Source of the DNA: Mrakia gelida
Taxonomy: Eukaryota; Basidiomycota; Tremellomycetes; Cystofilobasidiales; Mrakiaceae
Length of the DNA: 64,000 nt
Assembly: GCA_024345305.1 (NCBI GenBank)
Contig: BRON01000002.1
Location: 2,294,001 to 2,358,000, forward strand
Direction: 5' to 3'
The translations under genes and the position numbers were made by a program. Numbering within the stretch: position 1 is the first letter of the stretch; the number at the start of each line of letters is the position of its first letter. This document shows, piece by piece, positions 46,922-59,774 of this stretch. The notes beneath the pieces are model-generated. The model was not told where the DNA came from and searched no databases. It saw only the letters and a program-made list of their open reading frames with translations.

Positions 46922-47641
46922 ATGGAGGAGACGAGGAGGAGGAGGTGGTGTTGTTGGTGCGACGCGACGCGACGGTCGAACGTTTCGGTTCTCTTAGGTA
47001 GTTTGATTCCCCTTCCGGTAGTTTAGTAGGCTTCGGTTCTCGTTAGGTAGGTATACGGTTTTCTTTCAGCGGTCTCGGATTCTCTTCTCGTCCTTAGTTA
47101 CACCTCTTGTTGGACGAGAGTCGAGGAGTTTCACTTCACGGTCACGGTTCACGGTCTCCCCTCCCCTCTCTCTTTTCCCTTTCTGTTCTCTACCAACCGC
47201 CTTCGGTGCTTTTGGTAGCTTTTCTTTTCTTCGTCCTTTCCCTTCCTCCTCCCTCGCTGGATCCTTACGATCCTTGCTGTCCCTTCTCTTCCTTTCGACC
47301 CTCTCGTTGTATTTCTCTTCCTTTCTCAACCCCCCATTGTAGTCTACATCCCTTCGTCGATAGCCTTTTTTTTCACCCCCCATCTTCTTCGTCCTATCTC
47401 CTTTTTTGCTTTTCTTAGGATGCAAACCCCCAACTTCTTTCTGTAGTAGGATCACGAGCGAGAGAAAGAAGCGAAGGAAGGGAAGACGGGGACTTTCGTC
47501 CCGCTAACCGAGTCTGATTCGCCTCTGTGACGTTTGGGTTCCCCTCCTTCGACCTTCTCTTTGCCCTCTAACCCTCACCCCAAAACATCAACCCTTCCCT
47601 TCTTCTTCATCTTCCTCTCTCTCTCTTCCTACTACTCAAAA
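46922..47641. other. Intergenic region
   Basis: 3' flank of the bHLH gene, T-rich with several GTTTAGTAGG/TTAGGTAGG-like words around 46998-47050, then a C/T-rich leader for the next gene. No gene is supported. Confidence 0.45.
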
Positions 47642-48486
47642 ATGGCCGCTCTCACCGACACCCTCCCCGCTTCTACGTCGTCTGGCTCTGGACTGCTTCC
47701 TCCCTCGCTCTCCGCCTCGTCCTTCGGTCGCCCAACTTCGTCGTTCAAGAAGGAGGAAGAGGAGCGCAAGAAGGAGAGAACCCTCTCGGGAGAAGGAATG
47801 GGAGGAGGGTTCGATCCTACCAAAGCGTTCGGAGAGCGACGAGGATCTCGATCTGCTAGCAGTGGAAGCGGTGGAGCAGGAGGGGAGGGAACAGGAGGGG
47901 CGTCGAGGGAAGCGGTGAGAAAGGAGGCGGGAGAGAGGAAGGAGACGATGGGTTCCGTTCTGGAGGAGGATCGATGTGAGTCTTCAGATCTTCTTCTTTA
48001 TCCTTGTATCAGAGCCTGGCTTGCGCAAACCAGACATTTTTGGAAGAGGGAAGGAAGGAGAGGGGAGGAGAGAAGGGGGTCAGGCGGCGAAACTTGGGTC
48101 GCTGGAGCTCGTTGGTCTTTGCTCCTTCGAGAGATCATCCCGAACAACCGAAGGCTCGCACCAACTTCTCCTCTCTCCCTCGTTTCACTGTCGCCCTCTC
48201 CCACTCAGCTCTGTTCTCCTCATAAATTCCACCCAGAAACTGACCTTTCTTTCGCTGCTCGTGTGACCCCCCAGCTCCTCCCGTCTCCTGGACTCCTCCT
48301 CCCATCGTCCAAGCTCAAGAGCAGCCTCAGCAGCAGCAGCAGCACCAAGACCCCACTCCCATCACCCCCGTCAGCAACACACCTCACTTCGCTCTCACTC
48401 CAGGACTGGACGCTATCCCCTTCTCGGACTCGTTCGCCAAAGCGTTGGAGGAGAAGAGGGTCGCTGCATCGAACGCGTCGACTTAG
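47642..48486 (+). CDS. Uncharacterised Ser/Glu/Gln-rich protein, two exons
   Basis: Exon 1 (47642-47975) codes MAALTDTLPASTSSGSGLLP, a charged segment (KKEEEERKKERTLSGEGMGG), FDPTKAFGERRGSRSASSG and a Gly-rich stretch. Exon 2 (from about 48274) codes PPVSWTPPPIVQAQEQPQQQ, TPITPVSNTPHFALTPGLDA and IPFSDSFAKALEEKRVAASN. The product is about 180 residues, mostly disordered, with no membrane segment or known domain. A real gene is likely because the splice (ATCGAT|GTGAGT ... CCCCAG|CT) restores frame and both ends look constrained. Confidence 0.6.
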
Positions 48487-48969
48487 ACACTTCACTCTCC
48501 CTCTCTCTTCCCCTTGCATCTTTCTTACGTCTCTCTCACTCTCATACGTAGTCACGACTCCTCGTTTTCTCATTCCTTCGCAATAAGCTCGGATCAACGC
48601 ATCAGTAGCTTTCTCTCTTCTCCTTCGCCTCGACGTTGTAACCCTCTTTCTTTCTTTCCTTCTCGCTCGCTCCTTTGGACCTCAGCTTATGCTTTCCCTA
48701 GTCCGCTCCATCATGCCTGATTGATTAAAACATATCGTTGTACTCATCAGTCGTTCTCACGAAAGACGAAGCGAGCGAGCATCTCAAGTCGCGAGTTCGT
48801 CTCGAGCTCGTCTCCTGAGTCTTGATCCCGGACGCGCTTTCTATCTCTCCCTACCAGCTCCAACCCGACCAGCCTCGTGTAGTACTGTACTGATGATCAT
48901 AAATCGTTAAACTACTCGTGCCTCCTCCAACCAACCAAACGAACGACGAGGAGAACGTCTTCGACTTTT

Positions 48970-50113
48970 TACTTCTTAGACGTCTTCCTCAACAGCGTCG
49001 CGGCCATCACCCCTGCGACAGCTACCAGACCTCCAGCGATGGCCATTCCGATGTATCCCTCTGTGAGAACGAGAGCGAAAACGAGACCAAAGAAGGACGA
49101 GCGAGGGGTAAGGTCAGCTCAAACGCATCTCTCGCTCGCCTTGAACCCAACTCGATCTCCCTTCGCAGAGACGTGAAAGATGAACGAACCCTTAGCGACT
49201 CCCTGCTCGATGAGCGAGTTGAGAGACTGAGCCTGCATGTTTGTTGGCTCCTTGCTGAGGAGGAGGTCTGTCGAAGCGAGCGAGACGAAGGGAGGGAGGG
49301 AGGGTGAGCTCGAGTTCTCGAACTGGCTCGTGCCAAAGGAGGGCGACTGACCGTTGAACTTCTTAGCGTTCTCCCACGATCCGAGCTTGTAGTATCCGAG
49401 GGCAAGGTAGTAGAGGCATTCCCGACGACGGTTGGGTTCGGCGGTGTAGATCTCTGAGTGAACGAAGGAGGGGAGGGAGGGAGAAGGAAGGTCAGCTCGG
49501 GTGAGGATCGGAAGTGGACGGGGAGGAGTCGTGAGAGATGGGGGATGATTGAGAGGATGGGGATTGGAGTGGGAGATTGGGGCGGTAGCGGGGAGGATGA
49601 GGGTAGGCTCGAGGCGACTCGAGAGAGAAGGAGGGACGAGGTAGTGAGCTCGAACGGAGAGAAGGAGAGCGGAAGAGCGGACGAGGCTCTTCTACGACCT
49701 TCTCCTCCTGTCGACCGTCTCGAGCTCTCCTTCCTTCGCTCCCTCGGCACCATTGGCATACGAGATGAGGCGAAGAGGTAGGCATCCCTCTCTGGATATC
49801 ACAGGTTCCCTCTCGTGCTCTCGACTCCTTCGAAACGAGCTCAAACCCTCCTTCCTTCCTCGCTCAGCTCGACCCTCCCTCCTGCTTCCTTTCGAACGAG
49901 ACCAGAGGACGACTCACCCTGCAACAGCTTTACTCCCTCCATCTGCAAACTCTTGTTATCACACTTGACCAATCCCCAAGCGTAGTTGAATTTGGTCTGA
50001 ATCGTGACGTGGGAGGAGTGGGATTCCTTCTCGTACTGGCGTTTGAGAACGTCGAGCTCCTCGTACGAAAGAGACTGCTCAGCGTCAGCAGCGTAAGGAA
50101 GATCCGTTGGCAT
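48970..50113 (-). CDS. FIS1: Mitochondrial fission protein FIS1
   Basis: Exons give [88 protein letters not shown] and [20 protein letters not shown]. The product ends in a tail anchor ([20 protein letters not shown]) followed by LLRKTSKK. This is the TPR-like cytosolic bundle plus C-terminal mitochondrial/peroxisomal outer-membrane anchor of FIS1, which recruits the fission dynamin through adaptors. Length (~150 residues) matches. The basic tail after the anchor is typical of mitochondrial targeting. Confidence 0.95.
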
Positions 50114-51422
50114 CGTGAGGTGAGGGTGGGTGGGAGTGTAGGGGTGCTGGGGAGAGGAGGAGGTCGGGTTGAAAAGTTGGCTTGTTGGTGTTGGAAGAGT
50201 TCGACCAGAAGGAAGAGGAGGAGGTGACGAGGTCGAAACTCGAAAGCTCAACAGGCTTCGGCACGGAGAGGCGAAGTCTTTCCTCCATCCACAACTCTTG
50301 CTTTTCGAAGAAATCGGAGGTTTTTACACCCTGGATCCCCTCTCTACCTCTCCTTCTTCCTCTTCTTTTTATCGGCGCTCAAAAGCACTCGGCGGACGCT
50401 CGCGAGCGTCCGTTCCCAGCGAGACCCTCCCGATTCGCCACCATCGACATCGTCGTCGCCAGAAAGATCTCTCCCTTCACCTCCCTGAAGAGAAGAGATC
50501 ATCTCTACGTAGACGACCGATGCCGATTCTGGATGGCTCTGTTGGAGGAGCTGAGGACGTTCACTCTCTTCGATGCTTCTCGCTCCACCATCTCTTCATC
50601 TCCTCCCCTTCCTTTCGTTCCTTCGTTCCCTCTCTTTCTTCTCAGCTCCTCCATTCTCACACTTCAGCTTTTGCTTTGGTCAGGGTCATTACCCTGTCCG
50701 CGCAGCAGCTGAGCGGCGAAGAATCCATGGAGCTAAGTCGACGTCGAGGTTCCTCTCATCTTGCTCTTGGTCCCCTTTCCTCTTCGTCTTTCTTTCAAAC
50801 CCTTCCTCGTCCCCTCACCCCGCTCATTTCTGCTCGGTCGAGCCACTGTCTCTTCTTCGTCTGGCTGAGCTGGAACCTCTGGCTAGAAGATGGAGATGTC
50901 CTGCGGTTCCATCTCGTCGAGGTTTCGCGTTTACCGCGTTTGTTCTTGACCTGATGTATACGCGTACCTGTCCGATCCTACCAGATACCTTCAGGCTCAT
51001 GTGTTGGGAAGGAGGGTCCAAGGAGGAGTTCAATCCTCAGTTCACGGACTCGTCTCGTTCCGTCGCTTCCGACTCTTGATCGAGATCTGCCACTCGATCC
51101 CGCATCTCTCTTAGTTTAATAGCTAAGCCTCCATATTTGTAGAACTACACTGTATGCCTTCGTCTGTGGGTTTGACTGAGGAAGCGAGCGACGTGGGGGA
51201 GATCAGATCGAAAGACGCGACGAGGTTCGATGTCTACTTTCTTACGACCTTTCTTCAACATCATCATTTGGCTAGGAGCAATCCAGTTTCTGGTCGTCCA
51301 CCCTTGATCGGAAAAGATGCACGATGCGAAAGAAACCCAGTCGACTTCGCGACGCTCGACCCTCGAACTGAAAGCTCAACGTCTGCTCCCCTCAAACGCC
51401 CAGCAACACCATCTCTCTGGAG
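50114..51422. promoter_or_regulatory. Divergent intergenic region FIS1 / Atg38-like
   Basis: About 1.3 kb between divergent starts. Frames of 100-260 codons occur (for example at 50169-50954), but they are Ser/Arg/Leu-rich without a domain, and they overlap one another. Promoters for both genes are inferred; no specific elements were identified. Confidence 0.45.
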
Positions 51423-53776
51423 ATGAGTTCCGAGTCTCCTCTTCCTCAAGCATACAAGAAGGCAGCAGAGGCCGAGTCCCATGCCGAATCTCGTCCTCCG
51501 AGACTGAAGGAAGCCATCGCAGCGCACGAGGAAGCATCGATCTTGTTTGGGAAAGCGGAGGAGCAGACGGAGGACGATGGAGTCAGTCCACCCTTCTATT
51601 CTCCTCTTTCTTGACCTTTCCTCATTCTGAAGCTGACGCTGCTTGATCTCTATCTTCCAGGCCAAACGAACTCTCCGAGCTATGAAGCTCCAACATGCGA
51701 GGACGTCCACCGAGCTCGCTCGCAAGCTCACCTCCCATCCTTCCCCTCCCCCACCCTCTCCTTCCTCCGGCCCTCGCTCTTCTTCTACCACACCTACTCC
51801 CTCTTCCAAATCAAGAACAACCAAACCATCCTCCCTGACTCCTTCATCCAACCCAGCCCCTCCCTTCGCTCTCTCGCCAGCAACAACCGCGGGATCCTCC
51901 TCCCTCTCGACCTCCTCCACCGCCGGTTCTCGGACGAATCCCCTCGTGAAGGCAGGCTTGGACAGGGCTAGGATTCAGAGGCAGATGGAGTTCTCCAGGC
52001 TGGGATCTGGAACGATGAGTAGAGAGGTCGGAGATGGTGAGTTGGAAGCGCAAGGGAAGGGGGGGGAGGAGGGAGGAAGGAGAGCTCGAGCTCACCCTTC
52101 TCGTTCGATGTTTGCCTTCAGGTCGTTCCGGTCATGGATCTCCCAGCAATCCGTCTTCTCTTTACGCGTCTTCCTCATCGTCATCGGAACGGACCATCGA
52201 TGGGAGTTACACGATGCTTCGACCGGAGAAGTCTGATCCGTTTCAGAGGTTCTGGGACGTCGTTGAGGGTTCGTCTCGTCTCGCGATCAGCCCTTCCCTC
52301 TGACGTTCGACTGATCCGGGCGCTCTCTTCAAATTTCAGGAATGCTACAAGATCACTCGTCAAATCCAGTCGCCTTCGCTTCGGCTCCTCTGGGTTCAGT
52401 CATCGATCCTCGCAGCGGTCGACACGGCTCGTCCTCATCGTCTCATCGGAAACGTGAGTAGCCTCTTGTCTCGACATGCTCCACATCTCTCGCCAGATAA
52501 GAGAGCTACTCGCATCCACCCACACTTCATTCTGTACCTGTACTGACCCGGACGCGCTTCCCTTTCCTTCTCTCGAGCAGCTCGAACCTCTCCCGGCGCG
52601 GACTCGTCGTCGAAACCCTCCTCCTCCTCCTCAAAGAAGTCCAAGCACCCTTCTTCGGCTCTGCCACCTTCGAACCTCGGCATGATATCCTCGTCGAACT
52701 CGGGATCTTCGTCTGTCGGTGGACAGGACTCGTTCTACATCGTCCCCCCGTCGAGAGAGCCGTCGGGTTCCCATGACGCCTCAGGCTCGTGAGTCCTACC
52801 GTCGCTTCGGAATGTTGCTTTTCGCTCGCTTTTGACCCGAGGGGTCGCAGTATTGGGATTCAAACTGAGACGATATCCTCGTCGCGTCGTTTCGACTCGA
52901 GCTGACGACCCTTTTGCTCCTCGTCGCGTCCCAATCCAGCTCCTACTCTTCTTCCTCCTCTCCAACGACATCCGCCAACCCCAATCCCAAGACCCTGGAA
53001 GAACTCACTCTCGAGAACTCCTCCCTTCGATCCTCCCTCGACACTCTCGCTCTCCACGCTCAAGAGCTGGAACGGAAACTCAACCAGCAGCCTCACTTTC
53101 CCGCCGACTCCTCATCGCAGATGAACACTCCCAGAGCTTTCAGGCCGACTCCGCTCCCTCTACCGCCGCCTCTGATAGATGGATCGATCATGCTGGGGGG
53201 AAGCGTCGTGGATCTGAGGAGGCTGAAGAAGGAGGCGGAGAAGGCTTGGAGAGAGGAGGAGAAGGCTTTGAAGGCAGCCGAGGCCGCTTCGTCTTCTGCA
53301 GGAGGTGAGCCTCACTTCATCTCTCTACTTTTTATCTCTGCGAAGTCGTTGTCTATGTCCTCGAACAAAGGAGGAGCAGCGAGCCCGAAGCGACGCTCGA
53401 TCTGACCTTCGCGTTTGTTTGTTCCCTCCCATCCACGCAGCCCAACCTTCAGCCTCCTCTTCGGGTCTTCCTGCCGACCAGCTCAAGATTACCAACCTCG
53501 AGGGCGAAGTCGCTCATCTCAAAGCTCAGAACGAGAAGCAGGTTCGTTTCTTTCTCCCTTTCGTCTCCTCTCCTCGAGTCCCGTCTCGTCGACTGACTTC
53601 TTCTCGTTCGACCTTGCTCTTTCTCCCATTAGAGAGATACCATCGCGAAGTACAAAGCTCAGTTCGAGAAGATCAAGACTGGTGCTCGTCAGAGGAGAGA
53701 AGCGAAAGCTACGTCTGCGGCTGGAGGAGAGGGAGGAGCGGGGGAGGGCAGCGTCGCTGGCGGCTCGGCTGCTTGA
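51423..53776 (+). CDS. MIT-domain protein, Atg38-like candidate (PI3K complex I subunit)
   Basis: N-terminal helices resemble a MIT domain: PLPQAYKKAAEAESHAES, LKEAIAAHEEASILFGKAEE and AKRTLRAMKLQHARTSTELA. A Ser/Pro-rich linker follows, then the conserved short block EKSDPFQRFWDVVEGMLQD and NPVAFASAPLGSVIDP. After another Ser-rich region come SFYIVPPS and coiled coils (TLEELTLENSSLRSSLDTLA, LEGEVAHLKAQNEKQRDTIA). N-terminal MIT plus C-terminal coiled coil is the layout of Atg38/NRBF2, which bridges Vps34 and Atg14 in autophagy. The assignment is by architecture and the FW block, so moderate. Exons use CTGAC branch sites throughout. Confidence 0.6.
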
Positions 53777-54601
53777 GTTGAGGGAGGTTAGGAGACGAGG
53801 CTGCTATCTTTTACGTGATACGATCTTAATGACTCGATCTCTCGACGACTCAAGCTGGGAAAAAGAAAGGACTTGCGAGAGAAAGAACGGATTTTCGCGC
53901 GAGGAACGCGTCGACTCGGTTTGCGGTCGTTCTTTCTATCCTTCTTCCCTCACTCTCTTCCACCTCTCTTCCCGAGATCTGACTTCTAGCTACATGAACA
54001 TCGAGTAGGAAAAGCAAGCAGGAATGGAGCAGCCCAGGCTTCTTTCGAGGGTACTTGACGTTCGAGTTTTGAGTCCTTTCGAGCAGACGCCCGAACAGCT
54101 CAGCGGTTTAACACGCGAGCTTGTGTGGCCGATGCTGTAAAGTCTGAGATTCAGATTCAGTAGCGGATTCTCCTAAGTCCCACCTCTTTCCTTCTGACGA
54201 GAAGAGAGACGGTCGAGGCAGGGGATCACCAACTGAATCGAACGCAACCGCTCAGTCTTCACGACGGTGAGGCTGGGTTGAGTTCTTTCTTTTTTCTGCG
54301 TTGATGGTACGGGAAAGAGTCATTCAGGCGGTGACCAAGGGAGAATGGCGAAAAAGTGGAAGGGGGCAAGCTCGCCCGGTTGGGATCGAAATGGACGCGT
54401 CGTTCGTTTCGTCTCGTTTACGTTCCTTCCCTTCTCTGTGGGTCGATACCGTCCGATTTCCCATTCCTGGAGAACTTACCGTACAAGTGTACTTCTCAAC
54501 TTCCGTTCGAACTTCGGAACGCCATTTGAAGCCGATCTTCGATTCAAGTCGCGTCGAGGCTTTCCTTTTCGCCAACCGAGCAAAGAAGAACGCTGATCAT
54601 T
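53777..54601. other. Convergent intergenic region
   Basis: 3' flanks of the Atg38-like (+) and F-box-like (-) genes. It contains a short GATTCA tandem near 54150. I saw no gene and no tRNA-like cloverleaf. Confidence 0.4.
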
Positions 54602-55656
54602 CTATCGCCCATCCCACTCCTCAATCAATCCTCTCTCCTTCCCACCCTCCTCGACAAACACCACCAACGACGCAATCCTCCTCCCACGCTCGCTCAACCC
54701 TTCCTCCAACCTCTCCCTCCTCTCGACTTCCGCCCTCAGCTCCCCCTCGACCATCCCATCAGTCCTAAACTCCACTCTATTCACCCCCTCCAGAAACATC
54801 CCATCCCTCACCTCATCCAGCAGCAACCTCACAAGCAACCCATCGCGTTCAGTCACCTCCCTCTCTCCAATCGACGCGACTTCCAAAACGAGCTTCTCAA
54901 GAAAGCTTCGAGTTCCCCTCCTCCTCGAGCTCGTCGTACCAGACCGTCCCTTGGAAGGTGAAGGTCCTCAGGTTCTCCCATGGCGACTTGTGAAGACCAA
55001 GGACGACCTCTGCAGGCGTTGACTCGCCGAAGGTGTTGAGCGGGAACGCGTCGACTTTTTCGTCCTGATCGTCGGCCCAGTCGTATCGGAAGGTGAATTC
55101 GATGACGGAGAGTCGAGAGAGGATGGATGAGATGGAAGGGTAAGATCCGGCTGAGAGGCTTGTGCCGTCGACGAGGAGGGAGGTGCAGTTGGGGAGGTTG
55201 AGGGGTGGGATCTTGAAGTCGCCTGTTTTTGACGGGACGCGCTGAGTGAGCTCTGGTCAAGGGGATGAAGTCGGGCTATAACACTCGACGAAAGGGACCA
55301 AGGAACTATCTTACCTGAAAATCGAAGATGTTGAGAGAAGCTCTCGATTTGGCTCCCAGCCTCAGCTCCCGAACAAACGAACCCACTTCGACTCCCTCTT
55401 CCCTGCTCTCGTTCTTGACTGTGAAAACACCTCCTTCGCCGAAGAGAGTACTCCAGTGATGGAGCACGACGTTTCTCGTTCGGTATTCTGTGAGATCGAT
55501 GATCCGGTAGAGGTGAGGGAGTCCGAATCGATGAAGGGAGCGGCAGGTTCGAAGGATCGAGATCCGGTTTGGTTCTCGAGGAGAGTCGAGGAGGAGGAAG
55601 CAAAGGATTTCGGAGAGGATGTCTTCGTTGAGAGAGAGGAGAGTGGCAGGGTGCAT
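54602..55656 (-). pseudogene. F-box-like protein with an apparent frameshift
   Basis: Exon 1 (55656 to about 55317) codes MHPATLLSLNEDILSEILCF, RISILRTCRSLHRFGLPHLY and RIIDLTEYRTRNVVLHHWST, an F-box-like start. The second exon codes LTQRVPSKTGDFKIPPLNL, NCTSLLVDGTSLSAGSYPS, IEFTFRYDWADDQDEK and NLRTFTFQGTVWYDELEEEG. It then meets a stop at 54897-54899 (…NSKLS*). One base over, a coding-like frame runs on: LEKLVLEVASIGEREVTER, LLLDEVRDGMFLEGVNRVE and SLVVFVEEGGKERGLIEEW to a stop at 54602. A 1-nt indel in the CTTTC run explains this best. A 49-nt GT...AG intron (GTCTGG...TTGAG) could also restore frame but lacks a branch motif. F-box proteins link substrates to SCF ubiquitin ligases. Confidence 0.55.
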
Positions 55657-56423
55657 GATCGTGAGTGCGCTTTGAAGAAGTGGTGAGGTGGTGGTGGATA
55701 GGAGGAGAGAGCAAGAGCGGGAAGCGAGCTAGGAGTTGGTTTCGTTCGGCAAGGGTGGTTTTGCAACGGAAGCGAATTTGTTTGTGTTGTTGTTGTTACT
55801 TTCAATCAGCCGATATGTTCCGAGTGAGACCAGGAACGACGAGAACTGAATGCAGAATCCACGGGAAGGGGACGAAGAGTCACTCGACCCAAGGAAGAGG
55901 GATTTCCCGACGCGACGAGAGGACGCGGAAAGAAAAGCTACATCGTCGTTGCTAGATTCAAGAGGAGCGAGAGCGAAAGGTAAGAGACAAAAGTCAAGTC
56001 AATTGAGAGTAAGGAGAAGAGGAGAAAGAAACAGTCGTCGTGAAAGAAAAAACGAGAACGAGAAAGACAGGCGACTAAGAACGAGACGTGAAGGAGAGCT
56101 AGAGACGAGGAAGGCATGGAGCGAAGCGCCGAGGCACACACGAGCGAGAGAGATAGAGTCGAAACGATGGTGTGTTGTGTGAGGTTTGGGTCGGAGAAAG
56201 AAGTAGAGGTCAAGTAGGAAGAGTAAAGGAGGAGAAGAGAGAGAAGCGAAGGAGTGAGTTGGTTCGAGATGGTGAGGAGAACGAAGAAGAAATGCAAGGC
56301 TACAAAAGGAAGAGAGGGTAAAAAGGGAAACAGTACTACCAAAAGCGAGAAGAGGTGAACGGATCAGGAACGGCTCTACTCCTCCCCCTCCTCCAGAACG
56401 ACGACGACGACGACCGACGATGG
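55657..56423. other. Intergenic region between F-box-like and PP2A B56 genes
   Basis: A/G-rich on the plus strand, equivalent to a T/C-rich leader of the minus-strand F-box-like gene's 5' side and the 3' flank of PP2A B56. It includes a short GAC microsatellite at about 56399-56417. No gene is supported. Confidence 0.45.
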
Positions 56424-59390
56424 CTACGATGATGGCGACGCTCCCAACCTCGTTCCAAGCGCCTGTCCCTCGAGCGATCGATGGTTCTGAAGATCCCTGA
56501 GAACTTGAGGATCGAGAGGGAGTGCACTCTTCCTACGGACGTGAGGCGATTGACCTGGCGACGAGACGGGAGCGTGAGATTCCGAGGGTCCTGAGGGTCC
56601 TGGAGACGAAGGAGGGGCGTCCTCTTCGGGAGGGATCTGATCTCCTTGAGGGACGAGTTCGGTTCGGTCGACGGGCGCCTGGGGAGGAAAGGAAGCAGAG
56701 GGAGAGGTAGTCAGCGAGGAGGGTCAACGAACGGGGTGAAAGAAGAACGAGATGCGTCGAAGCTCACCTCTTCCATCTTGAAGGTTTCCGACTCCATTCC
56801 GACCATTCCGATGTTGGTGTGCAGTTCCAGCGAGACGTCGGTCATGTCCTCGTCCTCGGGAGGTGGAGGTCGGGGAGGAGGAGGGGTGGTGAGAGCCTTT
56901 GGAAGAGGTCCAGTCGCTCCTGATGCTTCTCGGTTCTTGATCGCCGTCTCTTTGAGAGCCTCCCACTCGTCGTATCTCGTCTGAGCCTTCCGTTGTTCTC
57001 TGTGAGACGGAAAGAAAGAGAAAGAGCCGTCAGAGACCCTCTCGCAAGAAGAAGATCGAAAGGGGACGCGAAGAAGGGAGAACGCACTGTTGACGAGCGA
57101 TCTTGAAGTCGTTCGTGCATTCGTCGAAGAGGGTAGCGTTGATCTCCATGAAGAGCTTGAGAGCGTTGTAGACCATTCCGTGGATCGTTCTGAGAACGCA
57201 GCGAAAGGGAAGAGACAGTCAGCTCGGAAAGGACGCGACGAAGCGAGACCAAGAAGGCGAGATCAGACTCACCGGTTCCAATGAGCCTTCGAGTTCTGGT
57301 AGAGCGCAGGGAAGACGATAGGGAGAATGACGGCGATGTTATCTCCCATGAGGTTGACGATGTACTCGTTGTTCCAGTAGTAGAGCGCTCTCTCGGCGAC
57401 CTGGAAGTGTTGAGAGTTGATGCACCTCGCGAGCTGCTGGAACAACGGCACCTGGATCTTCTGGAACTCGACGGCCTCGATCACGTCCAAGATCTCCTCC
57501 ACCTCGTTCAGGTACATGACTTCCTTCGGGCTGTTGACCTTGGGCCAGTACCTCAGGAGTCCGAGGAGGACCTCCTCCGTGAGAGTCGCGTCCTTCTCGA
57601 GGAACTGAACGACGCAGTAGGCGAGTTGGGGGTGGTAGAGGGCGAGGGATTTGGCTTTATGGAGGGGGATGAGAGCTCGGGTGAGGAAGGTCTTGTGCTC
57701 CTCCTTGAGAGGAAGAGCGAAGCCATTGATGATGGATCCGAGGATTTCGAGGAGCTCGGCGATTCCGTTGTGTCGTTCGGTTTCGTAGACGAACTGGAAG
57801 AAGACGTTGTTGATGGATCGACGGATGAAGGCTCGGAGGTTGAGGAAGCGACCGTAGATTCGATGAAGGGTCGTCTTGAGGAAGTCTCGTTCTCGGGGAT
57901 CCTCGCTGTCGAAGAGTTCGAGGAGCTGAGGGGAGGAGGCGAGTTCAGCTTCTCGTTCAGTCGGCTTCGCGCGTCTCTCCTTCCCATCTCCATGGCCAAC
58001 CGGTCTCCTACTGCCCTTCGACGACTCCTTTGAATGATGTGAAAGCTGAAAGACTCACCTGGAGGACGAAGGGCTGATCGATGTACTTCTTCGCCGTGTT
58101 CATGTTGAAGTCCGGACACTCGACGAACCGAAGGAAGAACTCGTAGACGATCTGGAGATGAGGCCATGCGAGCTCCAAGACAGGCTCGTCCTCCTCGGGG
58201 TCGAAGGCGTCTCCCGTAGGGTTGACTTGAGGAGGGATGGATCGGAAGAGGTTGGACGAGAACTGGATCGGACGCGACGAGATGGAGGGAGGGTCAGCTC
58301 CAGCTTGAAGAGGCAGTGACGGAGGCGACAGTGTCCGTAAGAAAGTTAAACAGGCGGAGGCGAAGCGCAGATCGAGGAGGGGTAGAGGAGTGCGAGGGAA
58401 AGAAGGGAAGTCGAGGAGGGAGGGCGAATGAGAGGAGAAACGAGAGCTCACCATCGCGACCACCTCAGGGTAGACCTGCTCCGAGATGACTCCTCGTTGG
58501 GTGGTGATGTACTCGAGCATCTCATGGAGAGCCTGTCCCTTGATCCCCTTGCCCTGCAGGTCCGAGCTGGCGTCGTTGAAGTCGAAGACGACGGCGCACT
58601 GCTGGAGCTTTCGGATGAAGAGCTCGGTTCGATCCGCCTGCGACACCTCTGCAAGACCACCAACGAAGAACGGAACCCCATCATGATCAGCTTCCGTCGC
58701 GTTCTGACCTTCCAGCGAGCAAAACACCAGTCCAGCTCCCCAGGTTTTGGACCGAAGAGGAGGGGAGAGAGTAGGCGAGGGAGGCGAGGAGGGAGGGTAG
58801 AGCTCGAACTCACCGTTGAACCCGGGCAGCTTCTCCAGATCCACCCTCTCCGTGACATGGAACCTGCTGCTCCTCTGCTTCCTAGGTGTCTTCCCAGCGA
58901 TAGGGATCGTGTCCTTCGCTCCTCCTCTGAGCCTTCCCAAAGGTCCGCTGCTCGGGGGTCCTCCTCCAGGGATCCCTCCTGATCCTCCTCCAGCTCCATC
59001 CTCTCCGACCCTCCTCGGCGCGTCAACAGCCATCTCCGACGACGACGAGACCACTACGATGGGAGGAGCGGGAGAGGTCTTGTCGTTGGCTGGAGCTGAG
59101 GACTTGCGTTCTGGCGTCGAAGGAGCTTGTTGTTGAGCACGAGAGGAAGAGGAGGCTCCTCCTCCTCCTCCGACGAGAGAGGAGAGGGAGGCTGCTGCTG
59201 GGGAAGGGACTGCTGCTGAGGAGGTGGAGATGGGATTGGATGCTGAGGCTGTTCCGTTGGAAGGAAGGGGAGGGACGGGTTTGTTGCCGTTGGTAGCTGG
59301 GATGGAGGAGGGGACGATGGGAGGAGTGGGAGAGGGAGATTTCGGTTTGGATCCGTTCTGATCGCTCGAGTTGGATTTGGTCCGAGAGAG
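56424..59390 (-). CDS. RTS1: Protein phosphatase 2A regulatory subunit B56 (B')
   Basis: The conserved HEAT-repeat body is clear: [32 protein letters not shown], [121 protein letters not shown] and [18 protein letters not shown]. The tail has [15 protein letters not shown]56 directs PP2A to LxxIxE-containing substrates in mitosis and stress. A Ser/Pro/Gln-rich N-terminal region is open in frame up to a splice acceptor at 59391-59392. The initiating ATG must lie in an upstream exon, or else be the internal one at 59033. Confidence 0.93.
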
Positions 59391-59774
59391 CTGGATGAGA
59401 CGATGAAGAAGAGGTCAATGAGGTGCTCTGAAGTTGAAGAATACGGAAAGATGTAGCAGAAAGAGCGCAAGGAGATCCGACGGAGGGAAGAGGAGGCGAA
59501 GGTGCGAAGTGACGTTCGTCCCATGCTCCGAGGTCAAACAGCACCTCCCCTCTCTATAGAGAACCATCTTCCCAACCCTCTGAGCTCCATCTCCAGCTGA
59601 CAAGCTTCTATCTCGAGACTGGACTCAAGAGCAAGCGTCTAAAGAAGAAAGTTGACTGATTCGAGCTGTTCCTCAAACCCCGCTCCCTTCTCCTTTGCTC
59701 CACCTCTCCCTTCCGTCCATCTTTCAACTGGAAAAGAGCGACTCACGAGAGACTTCTTCAACTGCTTCTGTGCG

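Noticed and set aside
49022..49759. 245-codon minus-strand frame across FIS1
   Set aside because: It is antisense-frame read-through of FIS1 introns and exons, Ser/Pro/Arg-rich, with no domain.
54090..54200. tRNA-like stretch in the convergent gap
   Set aside because: No cloverleaf with proper A and B boxes could be drawn. No tRNA, rRNA or CRISPR array was found anywhere in the window.
58008..59054. PP2A B56 product read through without introns
   Set aside because: Introns with CTGAC-like branches and conserved-domain continuity show that intervening stretches are removed.
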